A DNA stretch of 64,000 nt from Halorubrum aidingense JCM 13560 (GCF_000336995.1 NZ_AOJI01000026.1:46056-110055), one strand, 5' to 3'. Counted from the first letter of the stretch, positions 1-7,417 are shown. Notes: generated from the letters alone by a model not told the origin. Made by a program: numbers and translations.

Positions 1-172
1 CGTCGACGACCTCGACGCGCTCGACACCGACGACATCACCGAGATGCTCGGCGTCGACATCTCGCCGATGCGCGTGAAGTGCGCGGTGCTCGGCAGGCAG
101 GTCGCGCAGGACGGCTCGAAGATCCACCGCGGCGAGCTCGACCCGGACGACCGGACCAACCTCGAAGCGTAG
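1..172 (+). CDS. sufU: SufU/NifU-like Fe-S scaffold, C-terminal fragment
   Basis: The window opens inside this gene; the readable frame starts at base 2 and gives 56 residues before a TAG at 170-172. The stretch LGVDISPMRVKCAVLG matches the end of SufU/NifU-type iron-sulfur cluster scaffold proteins, where the Cys in RVKCA is one of the three cluster-binding cysteines. The family acts in the cytoplasm with a cysteine desulfurase, so a sufS-like gene may lie just upstream, outside the window. The start and the first two cysteines are not visible, so the call rests on the last part only. Confidence 0.72.
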   Translation, partial: VDDLDALDTDDITEMLGVDISPMRVKCAVLGRQVAQDGSKIHRGELDPDDRTNLEA

Positions 173-249
173 CCGGGCCGACCCGCGGACGGTCCGCGGC
201 CCGTCCCGAGCCCACCGGACTTTTGCTCGTGAGTCACGTTCGTCCGCCC

Positions 250-918
250 ATGAGCGACGGGTTCGACAAGGAGGCCGAACGGGAGAAGCTCCGCGAGAAG
301 TTCGCGAAAGACGACGAGAAGCGCGAACACACCCAGCGGATGTCCGAACTCCTCTTGAAAGGCGCGACGATGACGAATCGCCACTGCGACGACTGCGGCG
401 ACCCGATCTTCCGACAGGACGGCCGGGAGTTCTGCCCGACGTGTCACACCGTCGACGCCGCAGACGTGGAAGGGGACGAGACATCGACCGCAGAGGCGGG
501 GAGTGGCACGGACGCAGACGCGACACCGGGAGCAGCTGTGGCGTCGGAAGCGGATGCGACACCGGAAGCGGGCGCGACGCCGGAAGCGGGCGCGACGCCG
601 GAAGCGGGCGCGGCGCCGAACCGAGACGCATCCACGGAGGCGGGAGGGGCCCCGGACACACGATCGGCTGTCGGCGCAGAACGGACCGGAGACCGGCAGG
701 CGGCCGGAGGCGAGGGCTCGGTCGGCGGCTCGGCGACGCCACAGCGGAACGGGTCGGCGGCGGGGTCGGACGCGGTCGCCGACGCTCGCGAGTCGCTGAC
801 GCGGACGCTGTCGCGCTTCGCCCGTGCCGCCGAACGGACCGACGATCCGCGGCGCGCCCGCGATCACCTGCGAGCCGCGCGCGAGGCGGCGGAGACGCTC
901 TCTGCGCTCGATCGGTGA
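250..918 (+). CDS. Sjogren-autoantigen (p27)-like zinc-ribbon protein
   Basis: A 222-residue protein starting at the ATG of MSDGFDKEAER; the reading frame is open further upstream but only this start gives the family N-terminus. Residues 1-40 form a charged helix, and a zinc ribbon follows with Cys pairs near 46/49 and 62/65. This order is typical of the archaeal Sjogren's syndrome/scleroderma autoantigen 1 family, whose function is unknown. Residues about 80-185 are a low-complexity Ala/Glu/Asp linker containing three 18-bp DNA repeats (562-615). The C-terminus (about 185-222) looks like a helical hairpin rich in Arg and Ala. It stands alone, 77 bp after sufU. Confidence 0.75.
   Translation: MSDGFDKEAEREKLREKFAKDDEKREHTQRMSELLLKGATMTNRHCDDCGDPIFRQDGREFCPTCHTVDAADVEGDETSTAEAGSGTDADATPGAAVASEADATPEAGATPEAGATPEAGAAPNRDASTEAGGAPDTRSAVGAERTGDRQAAGGEGSVGGSATPQRNGSAAGSDAVADARESLTRTLSRFARAAERTDDPRRARDHLRAAREAAETLSALDR
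562..615 (+). repeat. 18-bp tandem repeat, 3 copies, in coding sequence
   Basis: Units at 562-579, 580-597 and 598-615 (ccggaagcgggcgcgacg) are identical except for one base in the last. A weaker partial copy precedes them. They encode repeated GATPEA in the disordered linker of the zinc-ribbon protein, so the copy number can change without a frameshift. Confidence 0.9.
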
Positions 919-1062
919 CACTCCGGGAGACTCGGAAACATATCGACGACACGTGCGAAACGGCGGCGCGGTCGGTCGGCGGCGCGGACGGCTGCCGAAC
1001 AAAAGACGGGCGACGGTCGACGGATATCGGCGGGCGACGGACCCCTGCGTTCGCCTAGCGAG

Positions 1063-1401
1063 CTAGCGGCCGACCGCCGGCGCGGCCGCCTCCATCTCCT
1101 CCCAGCACGGAGTGTCGTCGCCCAGAAGCGAACAGACGATCCGAATGACGGCGTCGACGCCCCGGCAGCCGTCGGTCTCGCCGCGGTCGACGGCCCGGAC
1201 GAACTGGTCCAGTTGATCCAGCGTGACCGTGCCCGCGGCGACGGCACCGGTGAGCGTCTCGGTGTCGCTCTCGAGGATAGCGACCAGTTCGGCAGCGGCG
1301 GTCGAGTTGGGCGCGGCGGTCGGCGAGACGCTCTGCGAGGCGGTCTGTGAGGCGGTCTGTGAGGCGGTCCGTGAGGCAGTGTTAGGGTCCGTGGCTCTCA
1401 T
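1063..1401 (-). CDS. Haloarchaeal protein of unknown function
   Basis: A 112-residue acidic protein of no recognised family. I chose the ATG at 1401 (MRATDPNTAS) rather than the one at 1449, because a TATA-like stretch at 1424-1433 sits about 25 bp upstream and fits a leaderless transcript. Residues 8-25 are a Thr/Ala/Ser/Gln repeat encoded by a 12-bp tandem repeat. The rest (about 35-112) is predicted helical, with two cysteines near 80-100 (ETDGCRGVDA, RIVCSLLG) and one in TPCWEEME. No membrane segment or signal peptide is visible. It follows glmM on the same strand after 249 bp. Confidence 0.65.
   Translation of the reverse strand: MRATDPNTASRTASQTASQTASQSVSPTAAPNSTAAAELVAILESDTETLTGAVAAGTVTLDQLDQFVRAVDRGETDGCRGVDAVIRIVCSLLGDDTPCWEEMEAAAPAVGR
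1334..1381. repeat. 12-bp tandem repeat, 4 copies
   Basis: Units at 1334-1345, 1346-1357, 1358-1369 and 1370-1381 follow tgtgaggcggtc with a few changes. They code for Thr-Ala-Ser-Gln repeats near the N-terminus of the minus-strand gene. The 12-bp length keeps the frame. Confidence 0.9.
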
Positions 1402-1423
1402 GTCAATTCTTACTACAGACTGA

Positions 1424-1433
1424 GTTAATATAT
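1424..1433 (-). promoter_or_regulatory. TATA box for the gene starting at 1401
   Basis: An AT-only run (aatatattaa on the minus strand) in a GC-rich context, centred about 27 bp upstream of the ATG at 1401. This is the spacing expected for a leaderless haloarchaeal gene and is the main reason for preferring that start. Confidence 0.65.
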
Positions 1434-1592
1434 TACTGCCGGTAGACATACGCTATCTGATATTTTTGTCACCAGGAGACCGAACGTCCGCAGATCGTGC
1501 CGCGGGTTGTCGTACGGGGTTCGCGTGCGTCGGCCTCCGATCGACCGAGAGCCATCACTCACGGATCTGAAACGAGCTCGATCCTCCGACAA

Positions 1593-1634
1593 AATCACCG
1601 ACCGCGACGGGTCAATCACCGACCGCGACGGGCC
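1593..1634. repeat. 21-bp direct repeat, 2 copies, intergenic
   Basis: Units at 1593-1613 and 1614-1634 begin aatcaccgaccgcgacggg and differ by one base. They end 17 bp before the 3' end of glmM. No gene is visible in the 1402-1650 gap besides this repeat and a TATA box. Confidence 0.85.
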
Positions 1635-1650
1635 GGTGTTCGCGTACGCG

Positions 1651-3015
1651 CTACCGGCCGCTCTCGACCGCCACCCGCATGTCCGTGGCGAGTCGCTCCG
1701 CGCGGTCGGCGTCGGCCGACTCCGCGTAGATGCGGATCTTCGGCTCGGTGCCGGAGGGTCGGACCAACACCCACGCGTCACCGTAATCGAGCCGGTAGCC
1801 GTCGGTGGTGTTCGGTTCCGCGTCCGCCGTCTCCACGTACGCCCGCGCCGCCGACAGCATGTCGTCGCGCTCGTCGGCGTCCTCGTACTCGACGTTGCGC
1901 CGCACGAAGTGATAGTCGGCGTAGGGGGCGATCACGTCGCTGACGGGCGCGCCGTCGGCGGCAGCGAGCAGTTCCAAGAACCGCGCGCCGATGTACGCGC
2001 CGTCGCGCGACAGCCGGTAGGGCGGGAAGAAGACGCCGCCGTTGCCCTCGCCGGCGATCGGAACGCGGGTGCCCGCGTCCTGTAGCTCCCGCGTCCGAGT
2101 GATGATGTTCGTCGCCCCGATGGGCGTGAGTTCGAGGTCGGCGTCGTTGGCGTCGCAGACGTCGACGAGCCGCTGTGAGACGTTCACCGCGCTGACCACG
2201 GCGTCGCCGGGGTCCAAGCAGGCGTCCGCCATCGCCGCGAACGAGGTGTCACCGTCGACGAAGCTCCCGTTCTCGTCGATGAAGACACCGCGGTCCGCGT
2301 CGCCGTCGTGAGCGATCCCCACGTCGGCGTCGGAGGTCGCGACCAGCCGGGAGAGCGCCGACAGATTCTCCGGGACCGGCTCGGACTCCCGGCCGGGGAA
2401 GTGCCCGTCCGGCGTCGCGTTCACGGTGATCACCTCACAGCCTAGCTCGCGGTAGATCCGCGGCGAGCTGACCGAGGCGGCGCCGTGCCCGGGGTCGACC
2501 GCGACCGTGAGGTCGGCCTCGGCGATCGCTTCGCGGTCGACCGCGTCGAGCAGTTGGTCGACGTAGTCGTCGACGGCGCCGTCGACGCGGGTCGTCGAGC
2601 CGGCGGTCCGCCAGTCCGCGTGGTCGTAGTCGTCGTCGAGCACGCGGCGCTCGACGCGTTCGAGCACGTCGACGGACAGCTCGACGCCGTCGTCGCCGAC
2701 GAGCTTGATCCCGTTGAACTCGGGCGGGTTGTGCGAGGCGGTGACGAGCACGCAGGGGACGCCCGCGGACTCGCAGTAGTTCCCGACCGCGGGCGTCGGC
2801 ACGACGCCGAGCCGGTCGACGTCACAGCCGACCGCGGCGAGCCCGCTCGCGGCGGCGTTGGCGAACAGCTCGCCGGTGGTGCGGGTGTCGCGGGCGACGG
2901 CGACCCGGTCGGCGTCCCACACCGTGCCGGCCGCCTTCGCGATGTCGAGGACGAGCTCCGGCGTGAGATACCGCAGCGCGACCCCGCGAATGCCGCTAGA
3001 TCCGAACAGCTCCAT
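1651..3015 (-). CDS. glmM: Phosphoglucosamine mutase / phosphomannomutase family
   Basis: A 454-residue alpha-D-phosphohexomutase, full length for the family. The enzyme moves phosphate between C6 and C1 of hexose phosphates, probably glucosamine-6-P to glucosamine-1-P for UDP-GlcNAc and glycan synthesis, in the cytoplasm. Visible motifs are the serine phosphate site TASHNP (92-97), the metal loop DGDADRG (237-243), the sugar loop GEGNGG (322-327) and the phosphate-binding RPSGTEPKIR near 420. The start MELFGSSGIRG is the usual archaeal one. Whether glucosamine or mannose is the real substrate cannot be told from sequence; archaeal paralogues overlap. It is transcribed alone or with the small gene downstream. 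Confidence 0.9.
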   Translation of the reverse strand: MELFGSSGIRGVALRYLTPELVLDIAKAAGTVWDADRVAVARDTRTTGELFANAAASGLAAVGCDVDRLGVVPTPAVGNYCESAGVPCVLVTASHNPPEFNGIKLVGDDGVELSVDVLERVERRVLDDDYDHADWRTAGSTTRVDGAVDDYVDQLLDAVDREAIAEADLTVAVDPGHGAASVSSPRIYRELGCEVITVNATPDGHFPGRESEPVPENLSALSRLVATSDADVGIAHDGDADRGVFIDENGSFVDGDTSFAAMADACLDPGDAVVSAVNVSQRLVDVCDANDADLELTPIGATNIITRTRELQDAGTRVPIAGEGNGGVFFPPYRLSRDGAYIGARFLELLAAADGAPVSDVIAPYADYHFVRRNVEYEDADERDDMLSAARAYVETADAEPNTTDGYRLDYGDAWVLVRPSGTEPKIRIYAESADADRAERLATDMRVAVESGR

Positions 3016-3141
3016 GGACGGCCATGCGCCGGCCGACGGGAAAGCGGTTCCGAACGCCGGTCAGGGAGAGAGGCGATCGCACGGTCGAGCGGCGCGCCGG
3101 CGACGCGTGCGGTTGAAACCCGTCCCGTCCGTACGACCCGC

Positions 3142-3744
3142 ATGAAGCGAACGCGACGCGACCTGCTGAGGCGGACGGCGGCGACCGTCACCGCCGCGGG
3201 CTCGGTCGGGGCCGCCGGCTGTCTCGACTTCGCCGCGGGCGACGGACCGCAGGGTCCCGAGGGGACCCCCGAGACGCTGTCGTGTGACGACGCCGACTTC
3301 GTCAGACTGGGCCAGCCGTTCGAGGAGCCGGTCGAGAGCACGACCGTCGACGCGCCGAACACCCGGTTCGAACTCGCCACGGAGGGGACCGCCGAGACCT
3401 ACGGACAGTCGGTCCGACTCGTGCTCCGGAACACCGGCGACGGGTCGGCGACCGCCCTCGGCGAGTACGCGTACTCGGTCCAGCGGGAGACCGCTGAGGG
3501 GTGGCTCGACGTCCGCGGTTCGACGACGGGCGCGGCGGTCGATCTCCCGCGCTCGGAGGCGACCATGGATCCCGGATCGTCGTACAGCTGGTCGATCGAA
3601 CTCGACGAGGCCGCCCTCGCGTCGGCGGTCCCCGACCTCGAACTCGCCGTCTGTCCGCCGCTCGGGGCCGGAACCCATCGGTTCGTCTACTGGGGAATCG
3701 TCGACGCGCCGCCCATCGGCGTCGAATTCGAACTGGTCGGCTAA
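3142..3744 (+). CDS. Tat-exported lipoprotein, unknown function
   Basis: A 200-residue secreted lipoprotein. The N-terminus MKRTRRDLLRR holds a twin-arginine motif, followed by an Ala-rich hydrophobic stretch and a lipobox ending AAGC near residue 28, so it is probably anchored outside the membrane by lipid on that Cys. The mature part is a beta-rich domain that includes SYSWSIELDEAAL and ends GTHRFVYWGIVDAPP. The same domain plan ends the lipoprotein at 16198-17400. It resembles immunoglobulin-like domains, but I recognise no named family and its ligand is unknown. Divergent from glmM. Confidence 0.75.
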   Translation: MKRTRRDLLRRTAATVTAAGSVGAAGCLDFAAGDGPQGPEGTPETLSCDDADFVRLGQPFEEPVESTTVDAPNTRFELATEGTAETYGQSVRLVLRNTGDGSATALGEYAYSVQRETAEGWLDVRGSTTGAAVDLPRSEATMDPGSSYSWSIELDEAALASAVPDLELAVCPPLGAGTHRFVYWGIVDAPPIGVEFELVG

Positions 3745-3783
3745 GCGGGCGGGTGGCGCGTCGGGTGGCCTTCCGGACTCGAG

Positions 3784-4392
3784 TTAAAAAGGCGTCCACT
3801 CCGACGGCTGGCCGACTCGTCCGCGGACGCGGAACTCCCGGGTATCGTCCTCGACGCGCGTCTCGACCACGACGTCGAACGGCTCGTGGAGGGTGTGGAC
3901 GACCTGCTCGTCGTGGGCGGTGGAGCCGACGACGCCGACGAACGGCCATCCTTCGCCCGACGTCTGAGAGGTCATCACGCGGGTGAATCGGTAGATCCGT
4001 TCGGGGTCCCAGTACATCAACAACTGGGAGAGCGAGTAGATGCCGACGGCGCGCTCGCGGCCGGCCGAGGACTCGACGATATCGGTGAACTTGATCCCGA
4101 TGTCGGTGAGGTTCCCCGCGCTGCCGACGTACTTCGTCGTCGGCGTGTCGTCGCGCTTGTCGCCCTGCTCGTGGGTGACGCAGTCGATGACGATCACGTC
4201 GTCGCCGTCCTCGCCGGTGATGGTCTCGTAATCGCCGCGGACCTTCTCCGCCGTGCGGCCGGTCGAGATGACGACCGGGCCGGTCGACCACTCGGCGAGC
4301 AGCCGGTTGAAGAGGTCGTACTTCCCGCTCATCGGGGGGCCGCTGATGAGCACGCTGTCTGCGGTGCGGACAGCGTCGGGAAGCACGGTCAT
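3784..4392 (-). CDS. KaiC/RecA-like ATPase, short form (HTR-like)
   Basis: A 202-residue P-loop protein with a Walker A motif GPPMSGKYD (about 18-26) and a Walker B-like strand DVIVIDCV (about 65-72). It is related to the KaiC/RAD55 family but lacks the usual GKT: the residue after the P-loop Lys is Tyr instead of Thr/Ser, so nucleotide hydrolysis is doubtful. The product ends without a second domain. It is the last gene of a minus-strand set with the 128-residue protein (43 bp upstream) and a full KaiC-like ATPase, next to cheW. Such proteins are often annotated HTR-like in haloarchaea; a signalling role tied to taxis is inference. Confidence 0.75.
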   Translation of the reverse strand: MTVLPDAVRTADSVLISGPPMSGKYDLFNRLLAEWSTGPVVISTGRTAEKVRGDYETITGEDGDDVIVIDCVTHEQGDKRDDTPTTKYVGSAGNLTDIGIKFTDIVESSAGRERAVGIYSLSQLLMYWDPERIYRFTRVMTSQTSGEGWPFVGVVGSTAHDEQVVHTLHEPFDVVVETRVEDDTREFRVRGRVGQPSEWTPF

Positions 4393-4435
4393 GTGTCTGG
4401 GTTGGGTGGGTATCGCGTAAAACCCTTCCGAGGGA

Positions 4436-4822
4436 TCACTTCCGAAGCATCGAGGGGAAGTCGAGCGACGACGGCGGCCCCGATTTGGGTCGGTTCGTCA
4501 GTGTCAGTTCCGAGAGAGCACCGGGGAGCGCGGCCGACACCGGCGGCGTCAGCGGCGCGCCGGCCGGATCGACGAGCTCGTTCCAGACCTCCGTCGAGCT
4601 GTCCGCCTCGACGGCGGCGTCGAGCGCCTTGGTCCGTCCCTCGTCGTAGGCGAGTTCGACCAGACTGCGGTCGTAGGCGCTCGAAAACGACGAGAGCACG
4701 CGGTCGAGTTCGGCGGGGCGCTCGTCACCGACGCCCGCGGCGACGCCGAGCGCGAACGCACGCTCGACGGCGTTCTCCCGCGAAATGTCGTTCCACTCCG
4801 TTCCGAAGAGACGGTCGTACAT
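4436..4822 (-). CDS. Unknown protein between two KaiC-like genes
   Basis: A 128-residue protein. Its start codon overlaps the stop of the KaiC-like gene by one base (4822), so the two are very likely co-translated. Residues about 10-85 look all-helical (NDISRENAVERAFALGVAAG and after); the C-terminal 40 residues are Pro/Ser-rich and end in SMLRK. No cysteine pair, membrane segment or known domain is visible. Its place between two RecA-like ATPases suggests a partner or adaptor, but that is only inferred from order and overlap. Confidence 0.7.
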   Translation of the reverse strand: MYDRLFGTEWNDISRENAVERAFALGVAAGVGDERPAELDRVLSSFSSAYDRSLVELAYDEGRTKALDAAVEADSSTEVWNELVDPAGAPLTPPVSAALPGALSELTLTNRPKSGPPSSLDFPSMLRK

Positions 4823-5538
4823 CAGTGCGTCACCGTCGCGGCCGAGCCGACACGGAGCCCGCCGTCGGTGAACTCGATCTCTTGGATATCCGTGTCGACG
4901 CCGGTTCCGCGCATCTTCAGCACCTGGATCCCCCGACGCATCCCCTCGTCTTCGAGGTAGTTGTGCATGAATACGACGCCGTGTGCGAGGTAGTGCTCCT
5001 CCGAGTAGGCGTTCGGATCGGTCATCTCCGAGATCAGAAGCGTGGTGGCGTCGGTCCGCTTGAGCGACGAGAGCAGTTGGATCATCGTGTCCTCGTCGTC
5101 GTCGAGGAGGAACCGCAACAGCATGGTGGAGTCGAACACCACGCGGTCGATGTCGCGGGAGTTGATGAAGCCGGTGAGCCGGTTCGTCACCCCGGAGTGG
5201 TCCCGCCGCTCGCCCGGGAGGCCGAAGAAGCGCCGGCCGTCGGAGGAGAACGAATCGAGGAACGTGATTCGATCGGTGTCGAGCGCGCGGTCGAATCCGA
5301 ACTCGTATCCGCTCATGTCCCGGCGGATCCCCGCTTTCGTCTCGTGCATGCTGATGTACAGCACGTCTTCTCCGTTGCGGGCGCCCTGCGCGGCGAACTG
5401 CGAGCAGAACGTCGTCTTCCCGCTTCCCGGGGGACCGCTGATGACGTACAGACGGTTCTCCGGGAACCCCCCGTCGACGAGGGCGTCGAACCCGGGAACG
5501 CCGCTTGAGACGCGCATACTGTCAGACTTGTCGGTCAT
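4822..5538 (-). CDS. RAD55/KaiC-family ATPase
   Basis: A 238-residue single-domain KaiC-like ATPase. The opening SSGVPGFDALVDGGFPENRL is typical of the family, followed by an intact Walker A GPPGSGKTT (35-43) and a Walker B strand DRVVFDST near 130. Family members bind ATP and act as signalling or assembly switches; ArlH of the archaellum motor is a relative. The gene lies 73 bp downstream of cheW on the same strand, with a perfect 22-bp palindrome (5557-5578) in the gap, and overlaps the next gene by one base. A link to taxis or archaellum control is inferred from position only. Confidence 0.82.
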   Translation of the reverse strand: MTDKSDSMRVSSGVPGFDALVDGGFPENRLYVISGPPGSGKTTFCSQFAAQGARNGEDVLYISMHETKAGIRRDMSGYEFGFDRALDTDRITFLDSFSSDGRRFFGLPGERRDHSGVTNRLTGFINSRDIDRVVFDSTMLLRFLLDDDEDTMIQLLSSLKRTDATTLLISEMTDPNAYSEEHYLAHGVVFMHNYLEDEGMRRGIQVLKMRGTGVDTDIQEIEFTDGGLRVGSAATVTH

Positions 5539-5556
5539 TGGATAAGGGTTGTCACC

Positions 5557-5578
5557 CGGTTCTCACCGGTGAGAACCG
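5557..5578. promoter_or_regulatory. Perfect 22-bp palindrome upstream of the KaiC-like gene
   Basis: The left half cggttctcacc is followed directly by its exact reverse complement. It lies 18 bp upstream of the KaiC-like start and 33 bp past the cheW stop. It may be an operator, or an RNA hairpin (9-bp stem with a CCGG loop) between the two cistrons. No clear TATA box is seen in this gap. Confidence 0.7.
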
Positions 5579-5611
5579 TTCGAGACGCGAGGCGTCCGGA
5601 TCCGGCGGGCA

Positions 5612-6073
5612 TCACGCCTCGCCGTCGTCGGGGGCGGCGTCGAGGTCGTCGATATCGGGCGAGACCCAGACGACGAACCGGTCGTCGGACTTGACGATGC
5701 CGCGGACGCCCTCGTCGTTGATCGTCGTCCCCCGATCGACGTCTTCGGGGGCGACGTCGCGGACCTGGAACACCTCGTCGACCATCCAGCCGACGGTGCC
5801 GCCCTCGTCGATCTCGGCGTCGTCGAACACGACGATACGCTCTCTCGGCCCCGCCTCCGGGATGTCGAAGAGCGTCTTCGGGTCGACGATAGTCGTCGTT
5901 CGACCGCGGAGGTCCATCACGCCCTCGACGTGGTCCGGAGAGTTGGGGATCCGCGTGAGTTCGCCGGCGTCGACGATCTCGTCGATCACGCCGATGTCCA
6001 GACAGTACGTACCGTCGCCGAGGCCGAACTCCAACACCTTCGTGGGTTCGGACTCCGTCTCGATGGCTGCCAT
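5612..6073 (-). CDS. cheW: CheW taxis adaptor
   Basis: A 153-residue CheW-domain protein that couples transducers (Htr) to the CheA kinase at the inner membrane face. The start MAAIETESEP at 6073 has a TATA-like box about 27 bp upstream; the frame is open much further upstream but only antisense to cheB. Typical CheW features are the strand FGLGDGTYCLDIGVIDEI, ITRIPNSPDHVEGVMDLRG-type loop near 40-57 (here LTRIPNSPDHVEGVMDLRG) and DEVFQV near 115. It is divergent from cheB and shares with it a 101-bp intergenic region carrying an 18-bp palindrome. Confidence 0.92.
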   Translation of the reverse strand: MAAIETESEPTKVLEFGLGDGTYCLDIGVIDEIVDAGELTRIPNSPDHVEGVMDLRGRTTTIVDPKTLFDIPEAGPRERIVVFDDAEIDEGGTVGWMVDEVFQVRDVAPEDVDRGTTINDEGVRGIVKSDDRFVVWVSPDIDDLDAAPDDGEA

Positions 6074-6095
6074 GGGGGTAGCTGCGGCGAAGCCA

Positions 6096-6104
6096 CCAAT
6101 AACC
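6096..6104 (-). promoter_or_regulatory. TATA box of cheW
   Basis: The minus-strand sequence gttattggt is centred about 27 bp before the ATG at 6073. It fits a leaderless start and lies just beside the palindrome at 6109-6126. Confidence 0.55.
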
Positions 6105-6108
6105 GTGT

Positions 6109-6126
6109 CCCCTGAATTATCAGGGG
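6109..6126. promoter_or_regulatory. 18-bp inverted repeat between cheW and cheB promoters
   Basis: Arms cccctga (6109-6115) and tcagggg (6120-6126) are perfect complements around atta. The repeat lies between the two divergent TATA boxes, directly next to the BRE position of cheW and about 17 bp from the cheB TATA box. This is a natural place for an operator controlling both taxis transcripts; no binding protein is known to me. Confidence 0.65.
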
Positions 6127-6142
6127 TGATTACTGGGTCCGT

Positions 6143-6150
6143 GGGTTTAT
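6143..6150 (+). promoter_or_regulatory. TATA box of cheB
   Basis: The sequence gggtttat ends 25 bp before the ATG at 6176, supporting MSRTTDRRG as the leaderless start of cheB rather than the in-frame ATG at 6149, which overlaps this box. Confidence 0.6.
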
Positions 6151-6175
6151 GCTGATTCTGAGACCGCTTACGGAC

Positions 6176-7417
6176 ATGAGTAGGACGACGGATCGGCGGG
6201 GCGGTCGCGGGGATCCCGTGCGGGCGGTGGTCGTCGACGACTCGCCGTTCATGCGAGGGCTGATCGCCGACCTCCTGACTGACGGCGGGGTGTCGGTGGT
6301 CGGGGAGGCCGGCGACGGCGCGGAGGCGCTGTCGGTGGTCGCCGAGACACGCCCCGACGTGGTGACGATGGACGTCGAGATGCCGGGAATGGGCGGCCTC
6401 GAAGCCGTCGAGCGGCTGATGGACGAGACGCCGACGCCCGTGTTGATGCTGTCCGCACACACGGCCGAGGGCGCGTCGGTCACGTTCGAGGCGCTCGAGC
6501 GCGGTGCGGTGGACTTCTTCTCGAAGCCCGGTGGCGAGGTTTCGACCGGCGTCTCTCGGGAATCGGACCGGCTCGTCGAGGCCGTCAAATCGGTGGCGGG
6601 GGCCGACCTCGCCGCGGCGACGCGCGATCGGCGCGAGCGAGAGAGACGAGACGGGTCCGCGGCTCGATCCGCGTCGACCGACGCGTCGAGTCCGTCGGTG
6701 GGAGCGGGATCGGCGACGGGAGCGGGATCGGCGACGGCGACGGAACCGGGATCGGCGGCAGGATCGACGACGGCGACGGGACCGGGGTCGACCGCGGGAT
6801 CGGCGGCAGGATCGACGACGGCGACGGGACCGAGCGAAGTCGCCGTCGACGGGCCGCTGACCGTGGTGATCGCCGCGTCCACGGGCGGTCCGAACGCGGT
6901 CGAGCGCGTGATGGCCGCGCTGCCGATGGCGGACTGCCGCGTCGTCATCGTCCAGCACATGCCCGAGGCGTTCACGCCGCGCTTCGCGGAGCGACTCGAC
7001 GCCGCGTCGGCGTACGACGTCCGCGAGGCGAGCGACGGCGCGCGGATCGGGGCCGGCGAGGCGCTCGTCGCCTCCGGCGGGAGCCACACGCGGATCGACA
7101 GCTATCGGGCGGGACGGCTCCGCGTCAAGCTTGACGAGGACGACTCTCAGTCGGTCACGCCCGCCGCGGACGTCACGATGCGCTCGGCCGCCGAGGTGGT
7201 CGACGGGCCGCTCGTCGGGGTCGTGTTGACCGGAATGGGTTCGGACGCGGCCGAGGGAATTCGGGCGATGGCGGACGCGGGAGCGCGAACGCTCGCGCAG
7301 AGCGAGGACACCTGCGTCATCTACGGCATGCCGAAGCGCGCCGTCGAGACGGGCGGCGTCGACGAGGTACGCGACCTCGACGACGTGGCCGGCGCGATAC
7401 TCGGGGGTGAGGCCTGA
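6176..7417 (+). CDS. cheB: CheB protein-glutamate methylesterase/deamidase
   Basis: A 413-residue response regulator that removes methyl groups from transducers during adaptation. The receiver domain (about 15-130) has the acidic pair D21-D22, the phospho-acceptor D66 in MDVEMPGMGG and the conserved Lys in SKPGG. The esterase domain (about 225-410) carries the Ser of ASTGGPNA, the His of VQHMPEAFT and the Asp of GMGSDAAEGI. Between them is an unusually long Gly/Ala/Ser/Thr linker (about 175-220) encoded by imperfect tandem repeats. The gene starts the plus-strand che operon; its TGA overlaps the cheA ATG. Confidence 0.93.
   Translation: MSRTTDRRGGRGDPVRAVVVDDSPFMRGLIADLLTDGGVSVVGEAGDGAEALSVVAETRPDVVTMDVEMPGMGGLEAVERLMDETPTPVLMLSAHTAEGASVTFEALERGAVDFFSKPGGEVSTGVSRESDRLVEAVKSVAGADLAAATRDRRERERRDGSAARSASTDASSPSVGAGSATGAGSATATEPGSAAGSTTATGPGSTAGSAAGSTTATGPSEVAVDGPLTVVIAASTGGPNAVERVMAALPMADCRVVIVQHMPEAFTPRFAERLDAASAYDVREASDGARIGAGEALVASGGSHTRIDSYRAGRLRVKLDEDDSQSVTPAADVTMRSAAEVVDGPLVGVVLTGMGSDAAEGIRAMADAGARTLAQSEDTCVIYGMPKRAVETGGVDEVRDLDDVAGAILGGEA
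6700..6830 (+). repeat. Imperfect minisatellite in the cheB linker
   Basis: Repeats of gggagcgggatcggcgacg and close variants such as gcaggatcgacgacggcgac follow one another with multiples of three bases. They encode the Gly-Ser-Ala-Thr linker between the receiver and esterase domains of CheB, so linker length is likely to vary among strains. Confidence 0.75.

Noticed and set aside
1334..1381. Short tandem repeats (here and at 562-615, 6700-6830, 40673-40716) as a CRISPR array
   Set aside because: Repeats follow each other without spacers and are only 11-21 bp long; no cas gene is in the window.
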